Origin: Eutreptiella sp. 'Long Island Sound 2002'
Lineage: Eukaryota > Euglenozoa > Euglenophyceae > Eutreptiales > Eutreptiaceae
Direction of reading: 5' to 3'
Assembly (NCBI GenBank): GCA_964036045.1
Contig: OZ038381.1
Coordinates: 135,128,306-135,192,305, forward strand
DNA length: 64,000 bases
Position numbers and translations under genes: made by a program. The notes under the pieces were generated by a model. That model was not told the DNA's origin. It worked only from the letters and a program-made list of their open reading frames with translations, and ran no database searches. Each line of letters starts with the position of its first letter. The first letter of the stretch is position 1. Of the stretch, positions 1 to 11,173 are shown piece by piece.

Positions 1-1933
1 TTACCTGGTATTTCCAGATATTTTAGCGGAAACCCCGATGAAGGGTTAAATTTCATCAGAAAAGGGTTCGTTGCTTCCGCAATTTTCATGTTATACACTC
101 GCAAAATTAATCTGATTTTTTCAGACATTCAGAATCGGATTTTCGATTTCGAGGTCACGGCACTTGATATGATGCATTTCGAGTGGTCCTACATTTTTCC
201 CCGATCACGAATCAACCTTCCTTTTGTTGTCTCCTTCATTTCCCTTGGAGATATAGGCGAAACAAAATTGATTCGTGAGGCCACTTTGAACACTCATATC
301 TCCGGCCCACTGCGAGGAGTTATAATTTTGAGATATGGGCTGGGATCGCCTTGGTCTCAACTTAATTTAGGAAGCGTCAAACGCCTTTGATGTGTACACA
401 TGCCCCGTGTAGCAAGGGATAATGGTCAAGAGGGTAGAAAGTGATATACAACTCTTGGACCATGCAACCGGATATTTTAATGCGACTTTCTAGTTTACCG
501 CATGAGTGTTGGTGTTGCATAGAAACTTTCCTTGGGTTCCTACGTATTTTTAATGTAAAGTTATGTCCATGGAGGGGCATGGCATACCATGGTGGGAGCC
601 ACTTTTAAGGGTATGTGTTATATGGATGGTATGTGCTTCGCTATGCTCACGCCCATGTTATATATCTCCGTTTGTAGGAAAATATGTGGAGTCATACGTG
701 GCAAGGGCTTCGCCCATGTCCCAATGGTGAGCTCCATAGCGCTAGACTAAGTCTACCGCACATATAGTGCATGTGGGAAGGCTTACGGAGCAACCCACAA
801 GCGCCACTATCAATTTTCCCATTTTCATGGTGCGTATCGTGAGGAGGTTCGAAGGAGTCCCTATGCGTCCATGTGGGGATCCAAGTGGGGGGATTGTTTG
901 CAAATGGTCCCAAGCAATCGTGTTTTGAACCATATGTTGATACCATGGGTGAGCGAAGTTATATACTATTGTGATTACTTTGAATTTGGCAATATTTGCA
1001 TGTTTTTGACCTCATTTTATGCTCATTTTTGTATTTTATGTGCTCAACTGGTCGGCTAACAGTAAAGTGCCTAGAGATCCATGAACTATGGTATGTTGCT
1101 TATATGTTGGCATATGCTTCGGTGTTGCACCTCACCATACGCCGGATCACGTGGTCACTTTGGCGTGGCACACGAGGCCTCACAAAATTAGGTCTCAAAT
1201 TTGTGAGTGGAGTTGTGAAGCACGGCATGTGTATATCCAGAGGGGTTTGGGAGCCAATGTTGGAGTATTCTTGGGCATGGACCTTTGGTCTATATCACCC
1301 TTGTATATTACTTTCCGGTTCGACACATGCATGGAGCATTTGAATACTTGCCGTATGCATTTTTGAGTATATAATTGAATTTTGGGCACTATGGTGTGAT
1401 TTGCCTAATTTTGCTATTTTCTGAGGTCATGTTCATGGGGCAATTCTCCAAGCCCAATCGACTCCAAGTCCAACTAAGGTTATGTCAGGGTAGGGCATGG
1501 TCCTGAGTGCCACTCTAGGCCATGATAGCCACCCCCCCTATTGGGCTAGGATTTAGAGGCTTGGGAGGCAACACATTTTTGGGGTTTGTGTAGTGACTTT
1601 TGACACATGGCATTCAGCCATCTTATTTGACTGGGTTCAGGGAATCATGTTGGCAAGTCAAGGGAGGGTCCTGAGTCCAGGGAATGAGGGGTCTATGGCT
1701 GTGATTGTGTATGTTTCCATCTTTCCCCAATGTTGCTTGATTTGTGTTCATATGCCAATTTCAGGGCTTCTTTTTCCATTATTCTATTGGTGCAATTCTA
1801 TGTACATGCCCAACCCCCGTGTCTCTGTGTGCACCGTGAGACGACCGGCGTGTTGAGAGGAGTTGTTGAGTGTCAACGCGGGACCTCAAACACCCTTGGA
1901 AGCCCTCAGTGTGGATTTGGATTTGAGCTATTG

Positions 1934-2881
1934 CTTAGGCGGCTCAAGTTGCAGGGTATGAAACGACAGAAAGTGCCCAAAATACAGGGCCTCAAAAAAC
2001 ACCAAAGGAAGCATTCTATGGCTTGCAAAAAATCAAGCCGTTTTTGAAACACCAAAAGAACTCTTATGTAAGGAATTTTGGCCTTTTCGTGGTCCTGATG
2101 GGTCCAAAAAATGCATTTTTTGGGGCAATGGACTGTTCCTTGCGCGAGGCCTCGCGCAAGGAGCAGTCCATTGCCCCTTCAGAGCCAGGTAATGATGGTA
2201 GAATTTAGGAGTCAAGCAGGCGCCTACACTGGAGTGACATTACAGGCACCCTTGACTTCGTCACATTGTACCGTATGTTTACGCGGGCGGACATTCAGTG
2301 CTCTAAACAAGCCTTGCAAATCTAAATGATGACTCAAGAAATCATTTCTAATGTTGTTGCATTCCTAACAAAAGGAGCACATGCGCTGGAGGTGTTGCAG
2401 AGGGTGCATCCTTCAGCATTGCTCATGATGCACACCTGCCACAGGTTATGGGGAGTGTCAGCCAAAAAAAAGACTATCACTGGTAACACATGAAGCATGT
2501 CCACTCAACAGATGACGCTGAGCTGGACAGGGAACCCCCTTGAAGCTTTGGCTGAAGAAAAATTGATCCTTCCGTTGTTGACTATAAATCAAAGTGTTCA
2601 TCCAAAAAACAAGGGGAAGGCAAAATGTATTTATTGGCCAATTTCCGCTAAAAGAACATCAGTTTCCACTGAAATCATAAGATTTATTTTTTTTTTTATG
2701 GTTTTTTTTGTTTTCGGCTGTCCGAAAAAAGGCACAAAATGGCACAAATGGTAAGAAAGATACTTTGTTTGGACTAATATTCTGTTTTCAAAAAACAGAG
2801 CCTGTGAAAAACGATTTTTTTGCATGGTCCAAATTGGGTGCATTTGGTGTGATTTTGACCATGCAACTTGAGCCGCCTAAG
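1934..2881. mobile_element. Non-autonomous inverted-repeat DNA transposon (MITE-like, 948 bp)
   Basis: The ends are inverted repeats: CTTAGGCGGCTCAAGTTGCA at the left and its reverse complement at the right. The element is flanked by the direct repeat TATTG (1929-1933 and 2882-2886). The homologous LTR/leader copy downstream has the empty site with a single TATTG at 31057-31061, so insertion is shown directly. No transposase ORF is present. The 5 bp duplication and terminal sequence do not let me name a superfamily with confidence. A 56-base palindrome lies inside it. Confidence 0.92.
2122..2177. repeat. 56 bp near-perfect palindrome inside the MITE-like element
   Basis: The two 28-base arms around the GGCC centre at 2148-2151 are exact reverse complements except for one T/C difference that would be a G-U pair in RNA. 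The arms contain TCCTTGCGCGAGG and its complement. It could extrude as a cruciform or form a long hairpin in a read-through transcript. Confidence 0.93.
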
Positions 2882-2982
2882 TATTGTACTTGGGAGTTGG
2901 TTATTGCAAGGGATCAGGATTTGTGTGAAGGTGCCACATTTTACTTTTTTTTGTGGGAAATTGTGCAGGATAGGGCAAGATC

Positions 2983-5900
2983 ATGCAGAACCTGGTGAGA
3001 AGCAAGACAATAGGAGTGACAGGAAATGGTGGAAGGGGTACAGCAGGAGCCGGTCCTGGTAGAGACCTTCTTTATGGTAGCAGAGGAGTACCTGCCCCCT
3101 ACCGCCGCACCGGGGACTTGGGCCCTCATGAGCCCTGCCCAAGGACGCCCCGGGTGCAGATCGTAGAGTCCGTGGAGTCGACGCCGGACTGGGAACGGAG
3201 AGCCCTTGCAGGACATGGGCTAGACATCGAGGACCTGGCCTCCATGTGTGAAAGGCAATGCCGCAAGGCTTGCAATCTCCGCTCCGCTGCGGAGCAGTTA
3301 CAGGAGACTGGCAGCAACGGCAGGGCCCGGCGTTGCCGGAAGCACGGGGCCCCAAAACCCGCGGTGGAAGCCAGGGCGATGAAGACGGATCCCAGCCCAG
3401 TCAGGCTGTGGTCAGCGGCAGATTCTGAGGTGCATTCCGATGGCTATCGGACCGCTTTCCCTTCGGAGTCGGAGGAAATGGCCGTACCGCCCACAAGGGC
3501 GCACACGGCCCCAGAACCCAGCCTGGAGCATGACGCCGAGGCGTTGGAGAGGCCTGCCAGAGCCAGAACGGCGCCTGTGGCCCGCCACACGGAGCCAACG
3601 CGGGATAACATGGGCGACACACCCATGGCGGAGGAGTCCGAGGCGCCGGGAACCGCGGGATGCGCCGGATCAGGTGGAAAGCACGTTGAGTGCCACTGCG
3701 AGCACGTATCCTTCCTCATCGGCAAATACCCAAAGATGGGGATGGACGCCATCGTGCAGCACCTCGACCGCCAGGACAACCAGAAGGACGGCCTAGAGGA
3801 GGACATCGCGGGGATCCTGGATGACCAGTCGGCAGCGGAGAGAGACATGGCGGACCTGCGAGCGAAGCAGGCCCGGTACCGGGAGAAGCTGGAGATGGCC
3901 CTGCAGAAGCAGCAGCGAGTGGTGGACAGCCTCCTCCACCTGGTGGAGGACATGTCGGGACGCCTGAAAAGGCTAGAGGAGTTACAACCCCTCGCCTCGG
4001 GTCCGGAGCTCCCGGCAAAGCCGGCAGCGGCAGAGCTGGTGGAGCGGGTTAAGACCCTCAGGAGCGCCATGGATAAACCCATGGGCGGCCCTGCAGAAGC
4101 ACCATACGCGCCTCCGCGTGTTGACGCGGGTGCGCTGCCGTTTGTTCCCATGTTCAGCGAATACATAATGCTCGGGGAGCATACGGCACCGGCTGGGTCC
4201 ATGCGGGAAGAGCACGCAACCACGGACCCGAGGACCCTGACGGTACAGATGTCCCATGCCGCCCAGGATCCACCGACCACTACGTCTGCCCATGCAGTTT
4301 ATGCGGAAGAGGGGATCCAGATCCAGACCATGCAGGGGCGAACCATGGGAAGGGCCGACGGACATGGTCGAGGCCATCCAGGTGGAAACCTGTGGGTGAA
4401 GGACCCCACTACGGGGATATGGACAGCCGGTGGAGCAAGTCCTTCCCGCATTCCAAACCCCATGGGTTCAGGCCCAACTGGACCGCACTGCATGGAGGAG
4501 AGGGATGTACGGGGAGTGTACTCACACCCCCTGGCCACAGGTGGTATCCGTCTCGGTGGAGTGGTGGCTGCGGACGTCAGAGACGCCATCAGGATTGACG
4601 ACCTCAGGGGACTCCAAATCCCCTACTACGATGGCAACCCCTCCAACCTGGATGACTTCATCCTAGATTGGGAGGACTTCGCCGAGGAGGTCGTCGGCGA
4701 GATGAAGGGAGCGCCAAGGGACACGTGGGTATGTCGGACATTCCCACACAGGCTGGCGCAGGACCTGAAGGAGGAGCTCCGGGATCAGATCCGCGAGGGA
4801 TTGATCCAGACGGAGCAGGCCTGCCTCCAGTGGCTGGAGGACGAGGAGCGAGTGGACGCCCCCAACCAGAAGTTGGACGATTTGTGGTCCATTCCGCTGC
4901 CGCTGGAGCGCGGGGAATTGAGGGTCCGGGAATGGAGTCGGTACATCCGCAAGTACCAAAGAAGCCTCAAGCTGGTGGAGGACTGGAATGAGGCGAGCGA
5001 GATCCAACACCTGCTGAAGGACGTCCTCCCCGGCCACTGGAAGAGGAGAGTGGAGGACGAGGAAAAGAAGAGAGCAAAGAAGCGCGTGGCCGTACAGATC
5101 ATGGCATCGGAGGACACCCACACCGGAATAATCGAGTTTTCCCGGCGAAACCTCGGCGAGCCCAGCCGAATGTTGGGTTTGAAGAACGCCGTCTACGTGG
5201 AGGTATTCGGCGACACCATGGGGCAGAGGCTGATGCGCCTCAACAACGTGGAGTTGAGGCGCGGAGAGCTGCTGAGGATGCAAGTCATCTTCGCCCGAAT
5301 GAGCCTGGACGAGATCGTGAAATACATCACGGTGGAGCTGAAGCTCAACGCGAAGACCGAGGCCCAGGTGCAGGATCGACAGGGCCATGGACATCGAGGT
5401 CATCGGGAAGATCGCCAACACCGAGAGGTCCAGGGGGACACAGTGGGCACCGCGGAGGAAGGGAACGGAAGCGGCCAAGATCTCTGGACCGCGACCACCC
5501 GAGAGGATCATGAAGAAGCCCACTTCTTCGCGTTCGTAGCGCACAATATGAAGGAGCATGGGCAGGACAGGTCCAGGTGGAACCGTCTGGACCCAAGGAC
5601 CAAAAGCCGCAAGGAACCGCGGAGGATCGGGAACCTGCCGCTCTCGTTCCGCGAGTACAGATCACAGCAGGAAGGTTGCCGGGTCTGCGACGGCATGGGG
5701 AACAACCATGCACATGACAAACGGCATTGCAAGGTATATGAGGAGGACAAGAAGACCTACTTCGCCGCCCATCCCGACAAGAAGCCCAAGGAGCAACGAA
5801 TTGCTCATTGGAAGGCAAATGGCAGAGACGGTGGAAAAGGCCAAGGAAAGGGCCAAGGGAAAGGCGGAGGAAAAGGCTATGGTGGAGGACCCGACCCAGA

Positions 5901-6033
5901 CCAACGCGTGAGGTCGATCGAGGAGGTTGCTGAGGACATGTTGAGGACGTTGGAGGAACTCAAAGCCCAGCAACGTGCCGGACAAAGTCTGAGCGGATCG
6001 CAGCAGGAGGGAGCTGCGGCAGGCCACGTCTAG
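2983..6033 (+). pseudogene. gag: Chromovirus gag polyprotein
   Basis: This is the Gag region of a Ty3/gypsy element, which would form the cytoplasmic particle and package its RNA. A 1016-residue open frame starts at an ATG also present in the 28540 copy (31158). In order: a charged low-complexity N-terminus, a coiled-coil-like stretch near residues 300-335, a capsid-like core starting near residue 545 (IPYYDGNPSNLDDF), a single Cys/His knuckle CRVCDGMGNNHAHDKRHC near residues 898-915, a Gly/Lys-rich basic stretch near 947-970 and an acidic end. It ends at TAG 6031-6033, but the same frame stays open into the protease, so gag and pol were probably one frame and the stop may be a mutation or a readthrough site. 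It is unusually long for Gag. Capsid assignment is by position and composition. Confidence 0.8.
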
Positions 6034-7476
6034 AGGAGCCCCCACGGGAGTGGGACCTCGGAGGTCTCTCCTCTGAAAATCAGTGGAATCCTAGAGAAAG
6101 CGAAGGCACATCGGGTGCCAAAGAAGGCTTCAGAAGAGCCAAAACCACTGAGTTTTGCCACTTCCAACCCCTGGAGCGCCCTGCCAAGGGAAGTGTATGT
6201 GGGCAAGGGACGTCACAAGAAAGAAGGAGCGACCACGGAGAGCCCCGTGGACGGGCAGGACCAGCCCAGGATCTACACCATCCGTGACCATACCCTCGAA
6301 GTTCTCATGCACCCGGATGTGCTAGAGTTGCATGCCGTGAGAGTCATCCATACACCGCAGGGTGACGAGCGGCACTTGCACTTGAAGGTGCGTGTACGCT
6401 GTGGACAAAAGGAGTTGGTGGTGGATGTTTTGGTGGATACGGGTGCCCAGGTGAGCCTGGTCCGGAGATGGTTGTTCAAGGAGGAATCCCTGCAGCCCAG
6501 CCGTAGACCGGTACGCCTGAAGGTGGCCAACGGAGAGATTATGGGTGGTGGCACCCATGAGGCCACTATCAGTATGGAATTCTGGGACCATGAGCGGTTG
6601 AACCGCCCAGAAATGGCGAAGAGAAGCACTCTATCCGGGAAATTCTACCTGGGCGACATTACAGATTGGGATATGATCATGGGGTATGATTTCATGGTGG
6701 GAAACGCCATTGGAGCCCTTCCCCATCGTGCAACGCTGGTCTGGGAGGATAATGAATGCCTTACATGGCTGTCCACGGACTATGCATGCGGATCATCCGA
6801 ATGGAATGCTGAGGAAGAGGATCGGATCGTCCAAGCGGTGCAAGCTGTGGGTGCCAAATCCAGAGGAGACCGCACAGTTCAGCTCACGGAGTATGGAATG
6901 GCGCCGCAGGTGTATGCCAGGATGATTCAGACGCTGGGAGCCGAAGCGCCCGAGACGGACGTCTTCGCTTCCCGGGATGCCCCATTTTTGAGGAAATGTA
7001 GGAGGCATTGGCATCGAGGAGACTCAGCCTGGCGGAGGCATTGGGGTTTGAAGGAGTGGGGGCCCATGTATTGGCATGGCTCCCTGGCAAAAACCAGACG
7101 TACGGTGGAGAAGATCGTTGCGGATAGGGCGAAGGGGATCCTGGTCATAACTGGCATAGGATCCACCCCATGTCCGCTGGAAGGTCTCAAATCGACGCTG
7201 GATTCCATCACCCTGAACGAGATGTCATTCGGGCCAGAGGAGGAGTTGTTCATCGACGCCAAGGGCTTATCACTGCCCTCCCCGGGTCAAGCGTGGGGTA
7301 CCAAGACTTTCCTGGTGGATGGGGCGCAAGCCCAGCCCACGGGTGATGAAGCATTCATCCGTAGGGTTGAGGCGGTGCCCATGCGGGTCATGTTTGAGCC
7401 CAAGGAGGGGACAGATCAGCCAATGGATGGTATTTACGTCCTGTCCCACACCGAGATCAACCACGTCGTCAACTAA
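6034..7476 (+). pseudogene. pol: Chromovirus pol: aspartic protease and linker region
   Basis: This continues gag in frame after TAG 6031. The retroviral-type aspartic protease is shown by VDVLVDTGAQVSLV (about 6418-6459), with the DTGA catalytic loop, and the later IMGYDFMVG (about 6679-6705), which matches the second conserved loop region. The following 250 residues or so form a linker before RT that I do not recognise; a segment with TDVFAS and KGILVITGIG (about 6955-7155) looks like a folded domain. The frame ends at TAA 7474-7476, immediately followed in the same frame by the RT segment, with no frameshift. The protease would mature Gag and Pol inside the particle. Confidence 0.85.
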
Positions 7477-9246
7477 ATGCGAATGGGGATGCAGGACCGT
7501 GTGGCAGCCAAAAAGGGGCGGGCCATGGTCACATCTCCGCATTGGTGGGATGACAAGATGTTGGTCACCGGCAAGTACGAGAAGGATGAGTTCGTGGCGA
7601 GGGTCATGGATCACATCGCGGACCAATATGGTGGTCTGGTTGGGTCGGACCTGCCGATGTGGGATTTTCCAAGAATGGGGGCCGGTAGCGACAAGAACTC
7701 GGCTGATGCCGCAAATTTCCGAAGAGTATCGGTTGGAAGCGCGCCCCACGACAATGAAGACGGCATATCAGACGAGGAGAAGTCGGACTCAGACCCGGAA
7801 GAGGCCTATACCGCAGTGCGGGCGGTTATATCGATACCAAAGCAAGCGGCTGAACAGGCCCAGGAGAACCCGAAGGTTGCCGAGCTGAAGGAGAGGCTGA
7901 TGAGTGCCTATCCGCGGCTATTCAGTGGCGTCGCCAACAAGAACCCTCCAGATCGTGGGAGGTTTGGCACAACGAGAATCAAGCTGATACCGAACTCCAA
8001 GATCTATCGTCATCGGGAGTACCAACTTCAGGGCGATCGGGCCGAGGCCATGAAGAAGTTGTTGGCCGAGTTTATTGAGCGGGGCTGGATCGAACCCTCC
8101 GACAGTGAGTGGGTCAGCCCAGCCTTTATCGTGCCCAAGAAAGAGAAGGGCGAGTGGAGGTTGGTGGTTGATTACAGGGGTTTGAACGAGCAAACCGAGC
8201 ACGACTCGTACTCGCTTCCTCTGATCGAAACCATCCTCCAAAAACAACAAAAAAAGCGGATCTTCACGGTGTTAGACCTGAAACACGGCTATCACCAGAT
8301 GCCGCTACACCCGGACTCCAGGCCCTGTACAGCGATGTCGACGCCGCTGGGGCCCATGCAGTGGACTGTGGTGCCTATGGGCGCCAAGAATGGCAACGAC
8401 GCTTTCCAGCGCATGATGGAGGACCTACTCGGTCCAGTCCCGGACTGTGCCCACCCCTTTGTTGATGACATCATCATCGGGTCCGGCACGGAAGATGCGA
8501 CTGAGCACGAGCTCATCGAAGCGCATGAGAAGGATCTGCGCCGAGTGCTCAGCGAGCTGGACAAGCACAACATGGTGTGCAAACCCACCAAAGCCTCACT
8601 CTTCGTGAAGGAAGTAAAGTTCGCGGGTCAGGTGGTTGGTCATGGGCAACGCCGTCCCATGCCTGGGAAGCTGGCGTCCCTGCACCACTGGGAGAAGCCC
8701 CAGACCGTCAGCGAACTCCGATCCTTCATGGGGTTCTGCAATTACTAATCGGGCTATGTCCGGATGTATGCAGAACTCTCGGGGCCGCCCCACGAGATGC
8801 TGCAGGTGGGGAAGTTCGATGGCCGGAAGGGGAGCAAGAAGAAGCTTGCCTGGACCCCTGAGGCCGAAGATGCGTTCAGCCCCCTGAAGGAGCGACTCCT
8901 GGGGCAGCTGTAGCTATTCCGGGTGGATTCGGACAATGGATTCGTGCTACGGACGGACGCCTCGGACTATGCTGTAGGGGCAGTCCTTGAGCAGGTCCGG
9001 GACGACCGGTTGCACGTACCCGTGGCGTTTTGGAGCCGGATCCTGGCCGAGGGCCAACATCAAACCTGGACCGCGAGGGAGAAGGAGACGTACGCCATTG
9101 TTTGTGCGCTCAGGGATTCCTGGGAGCCTCCGAGCAGTTTCGTGCCGAGGTATACCACGAACTGGATGGAGTATGTAAGGAAAGAGAATATTTCCTTGGA
9201 TGTCAAGGACGTGTTGGTCCATTTGGTGGCTGCAGCAGCACCGTAA
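7477..9246 (+). pseudogene. pol: Chromovirus pol: RT, truncated RNase H fused to chromodomain end
   Basis: Ty3/gypsy reverse transcriptase motifs appear in order: SPAFIVPKKEKGEWRLVVDY, LDLKHGYHQMPLH, TPLGPMQWTVVPMG, and the catalytic PFVDDIIIG near 8455-8480, followed by SFMGFCNY at 8745. The frame has TAA at 8746-8748, where the family usually has a second Tyr, and TAG at 8911-8913. Beyond these, RNase H starts well (VLRTDASDYAVGAVLEQV, then VAFWSRILAEGQ and the conserved EKETYAIV). After CALR near 9112 it jumps in frame to SWEPPSSFVPRY, which matches the end of a chromodomain (WEP motif). The rest of RNase H, all of integrase and the chromodomain start are missing, consistent with one internal deletion. 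The element cannot be autonomous. Confidence 0.88.
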
Positions 9247-9374
9247 TGGATCCCCCTTGGCATTTTTATTTGTTTTTGTGCTTGGGAGACGGGTGAGGGC
9301 GTTCATCCGGGGATTTTTGGGCCTTGATTGGCCATATACCCCCTTCACTCGGTCTCCACACATATATACTTCAT
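9247..9374. other. Short non-coding end of the chromovirus internal region
   Basis: This lies between the pol stop and the first TG of the 3' LTR. I see no good polypurine tract. The last six bases before the LTR (CTTCAT) also precede the LTR copy at 28540. Confidence 0.5.
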
Positions 9375-11173
9375 TGTGGTATACGTATTTAGACCGGTCG
9401 GCGACGTTTCTCTACCTTTGATCCCCTTGGTCCATGTTGTAGATCAAGAGGAGACCGGATATGGCGGAGGGCACTGATTATGAGTGTCCTCAGCCCTCCC
9501 TTGGGGCATGGGGGACGCCTACGCCGTATGTGGGGCCTCCATGTGTCCTTGGGACATGGGGGGGGGGTTGGAGCCCATTGGGGTCCTCCCATCCTCTCTT
9601 CAATGACTTCCGAGCGGACACAACGCTCTGAGAAGGGGGGTGAAGCCGGTTCTGACCCCCGTGGCCATCTTTGGGTCACTTGGGGTGTGTATCTATGGGC
9701 TGGCAAGCGACCATTGGGTGATATCATACTCTCCCATCCGCCTGACCTAACCTGATGTGATAGTGTGATGGGCTTGGCCATACCAGCTATGAGCGGCCAT
9801 ATTCAATACCGAGGCGCCGCCGGCTGAGATTTATATATCGAAATGTCAGGAATCAACAGGGTTTTTTTATCATAATGTTTCCGTAATTTTCCAGCCTTCC
9901 GTTCTGATTGTCAATGTATCGGCGACTTTCAGTTGGCTCGCGATTTTGCGGTAACCGATTGGTTAACTGGTATTTCCAGATATTTTAGCGGAAACCCCGA
10001 TGAAGGGTTAAATTTCATCAGAAAAGGGTTCGTTGCTTCCGCTATTTTCATGTTATACACTCGCAAAATTAATCTGATTTTTTCAGACATTCAGAATCGG
10101 ATTTTCGATTTCGAGGTCGCCGCACCTGATATGATGCTTTTTGAGTGGTCCTACATTTTTCCCTGATCACGAATCAACCTTCCTCTTGTTGTCTCCTTCA
10201 TTTTTCTTGCAGATATAGGTGAAACAAAATTGATTCGTGAGGCCACTTTGAACACTCATATCTCCAGCTCAGTGCAAGTAATTTCAATTTTGAGATATGG
10301 GCTGGGATCGCCTTGGTCTCAACTTAATTTAGGAAGCGTCAAACGCCTTCGTTGTGTACACATGCCTGGTGTAGCAAGGGATAATGGTCAAGAGGGTAGA
10401 AAGTGATATATAACTCTTGGACCATGCAACCGGATATTTTAATGCAACTTTCTAGTGTACCGCATGAGTGTTGGTGTTGCATAGAAACCTTCCTTGGGTT
10501 CCTACGTATTTTTAACGTGAAGTTATGTCCATGGAGGGGCATGGCATACCATGGTGGGAGCCACTTTTAAGGGTATGTGTTATATGGATGGTATGTGCTT
10601 CGCTATGCTCACGCCCATGTTATATATCTCCGTTTGTAGGAAAATATGTGGAGTCATACGTGGCAAGGGCTTCGCCCATGTCCCAATGGTGAGCTCCATA
10701 GCGCTAGACTAAGTCTACCGCACATCTAGTGCATGTGGGAAGGCTTACGGAGCGACCCACAAGCGCCACTATCAATTTTCCCATTTTCATGGTGCGTATT
10801 GTGAGGAGGTTCTAAGGTGTCCCTATGCGTCCATGTGGGGATCCAAGTGGGGGGATTGTTTGCAAATGGTCCCAAGCAATCGTGTTTTGAACCATATGAT
10901 GATACCATAGGTGAGCGAAGTTATATACTATTGTGATTACTTTGAATTTGGCAATATTTGCATGTTTTTGACCTCATTTTATGCTCACTTTTGTATTATA
11001 TGTGCTCAACTAGTGTGCTAACAGTAAAGTGCCTAGAGATCCATGAACTATGGTATGTTGCTTATATGTTGGCATATGCTTGGGTGTTGCACCCCACCAT
11101 ACGCCGGATCACGTGGTCACTTTGGCGTGGCACACGAGGCCTCACAAAATTAGGTCTCAAATTTGTGAGTGGA
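9375..11173 (+). repeat. 3' LTR of the chromovirus, broken at its right end by LINE A
   Basis: It starts TGTGGTATACG and matches 28540-30345 almost base for base; from 9964 it also matches 1-1210. Homology to both copies stops abruptly after GTGAGTGGA at 11173, where C/A-rich LINE A sequence begins. Everything after this point in the other copies (AGTTGTGAAGC or CTTGTGAAGC and on) is absent, so the LTR is truncated. No gene is supported within it. Confidence 0.88.

Larger units (their letters stand above)
1..2982 (+). repeat. LTR and untranslated leader of Ty3/gypsy chromovirus, cut by window start
   Basis: This stretch repeats, at high identity and in the same orientation, at 9964-11173 and 29127-31246. 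The 3' LTR copy starts with TG at 9375, so about 590 bases of this copy lie before the window. The copy at 28540 shows that the repeated block runs through the leader into the first codons of gag. The LTR/leader boundary cannot be fixed because the only 3' LTR is broken at 11173, and I see no clear primer-binding site. The only interruption relative to the 28540 copy is the inverted-repeat transposon at 1934-2881. No gene is supported here; the short ORFs are not conserved as proteins between copies. Confidence 0.75.

Noticed and set aside
3444-4280. Long minus-strand ORF opposite gag.
   Set aside because: It is a mirror of gag codon bias, has no recognisable domain and lies fully within the gag frame.
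6900-7270. DNA adenine methyltransferase-like domain in the linker between protease and RT.
   Set aside because: Only a vague resemblance (TDVFAS and a following hydrophobic strand); the catalytic NPPW-type motif is absent.
2983-9246. TAA/TAG read as glutamine (alternative genetic code).
   Set aside because: Several LINE B stops do fit Gln, but TGA also interrupts conserved frames (18115 at a Trp, 53735, 51301), and two TAA codons replace Tyr (8746 and 59298). Ordinary mutation explains all of them.
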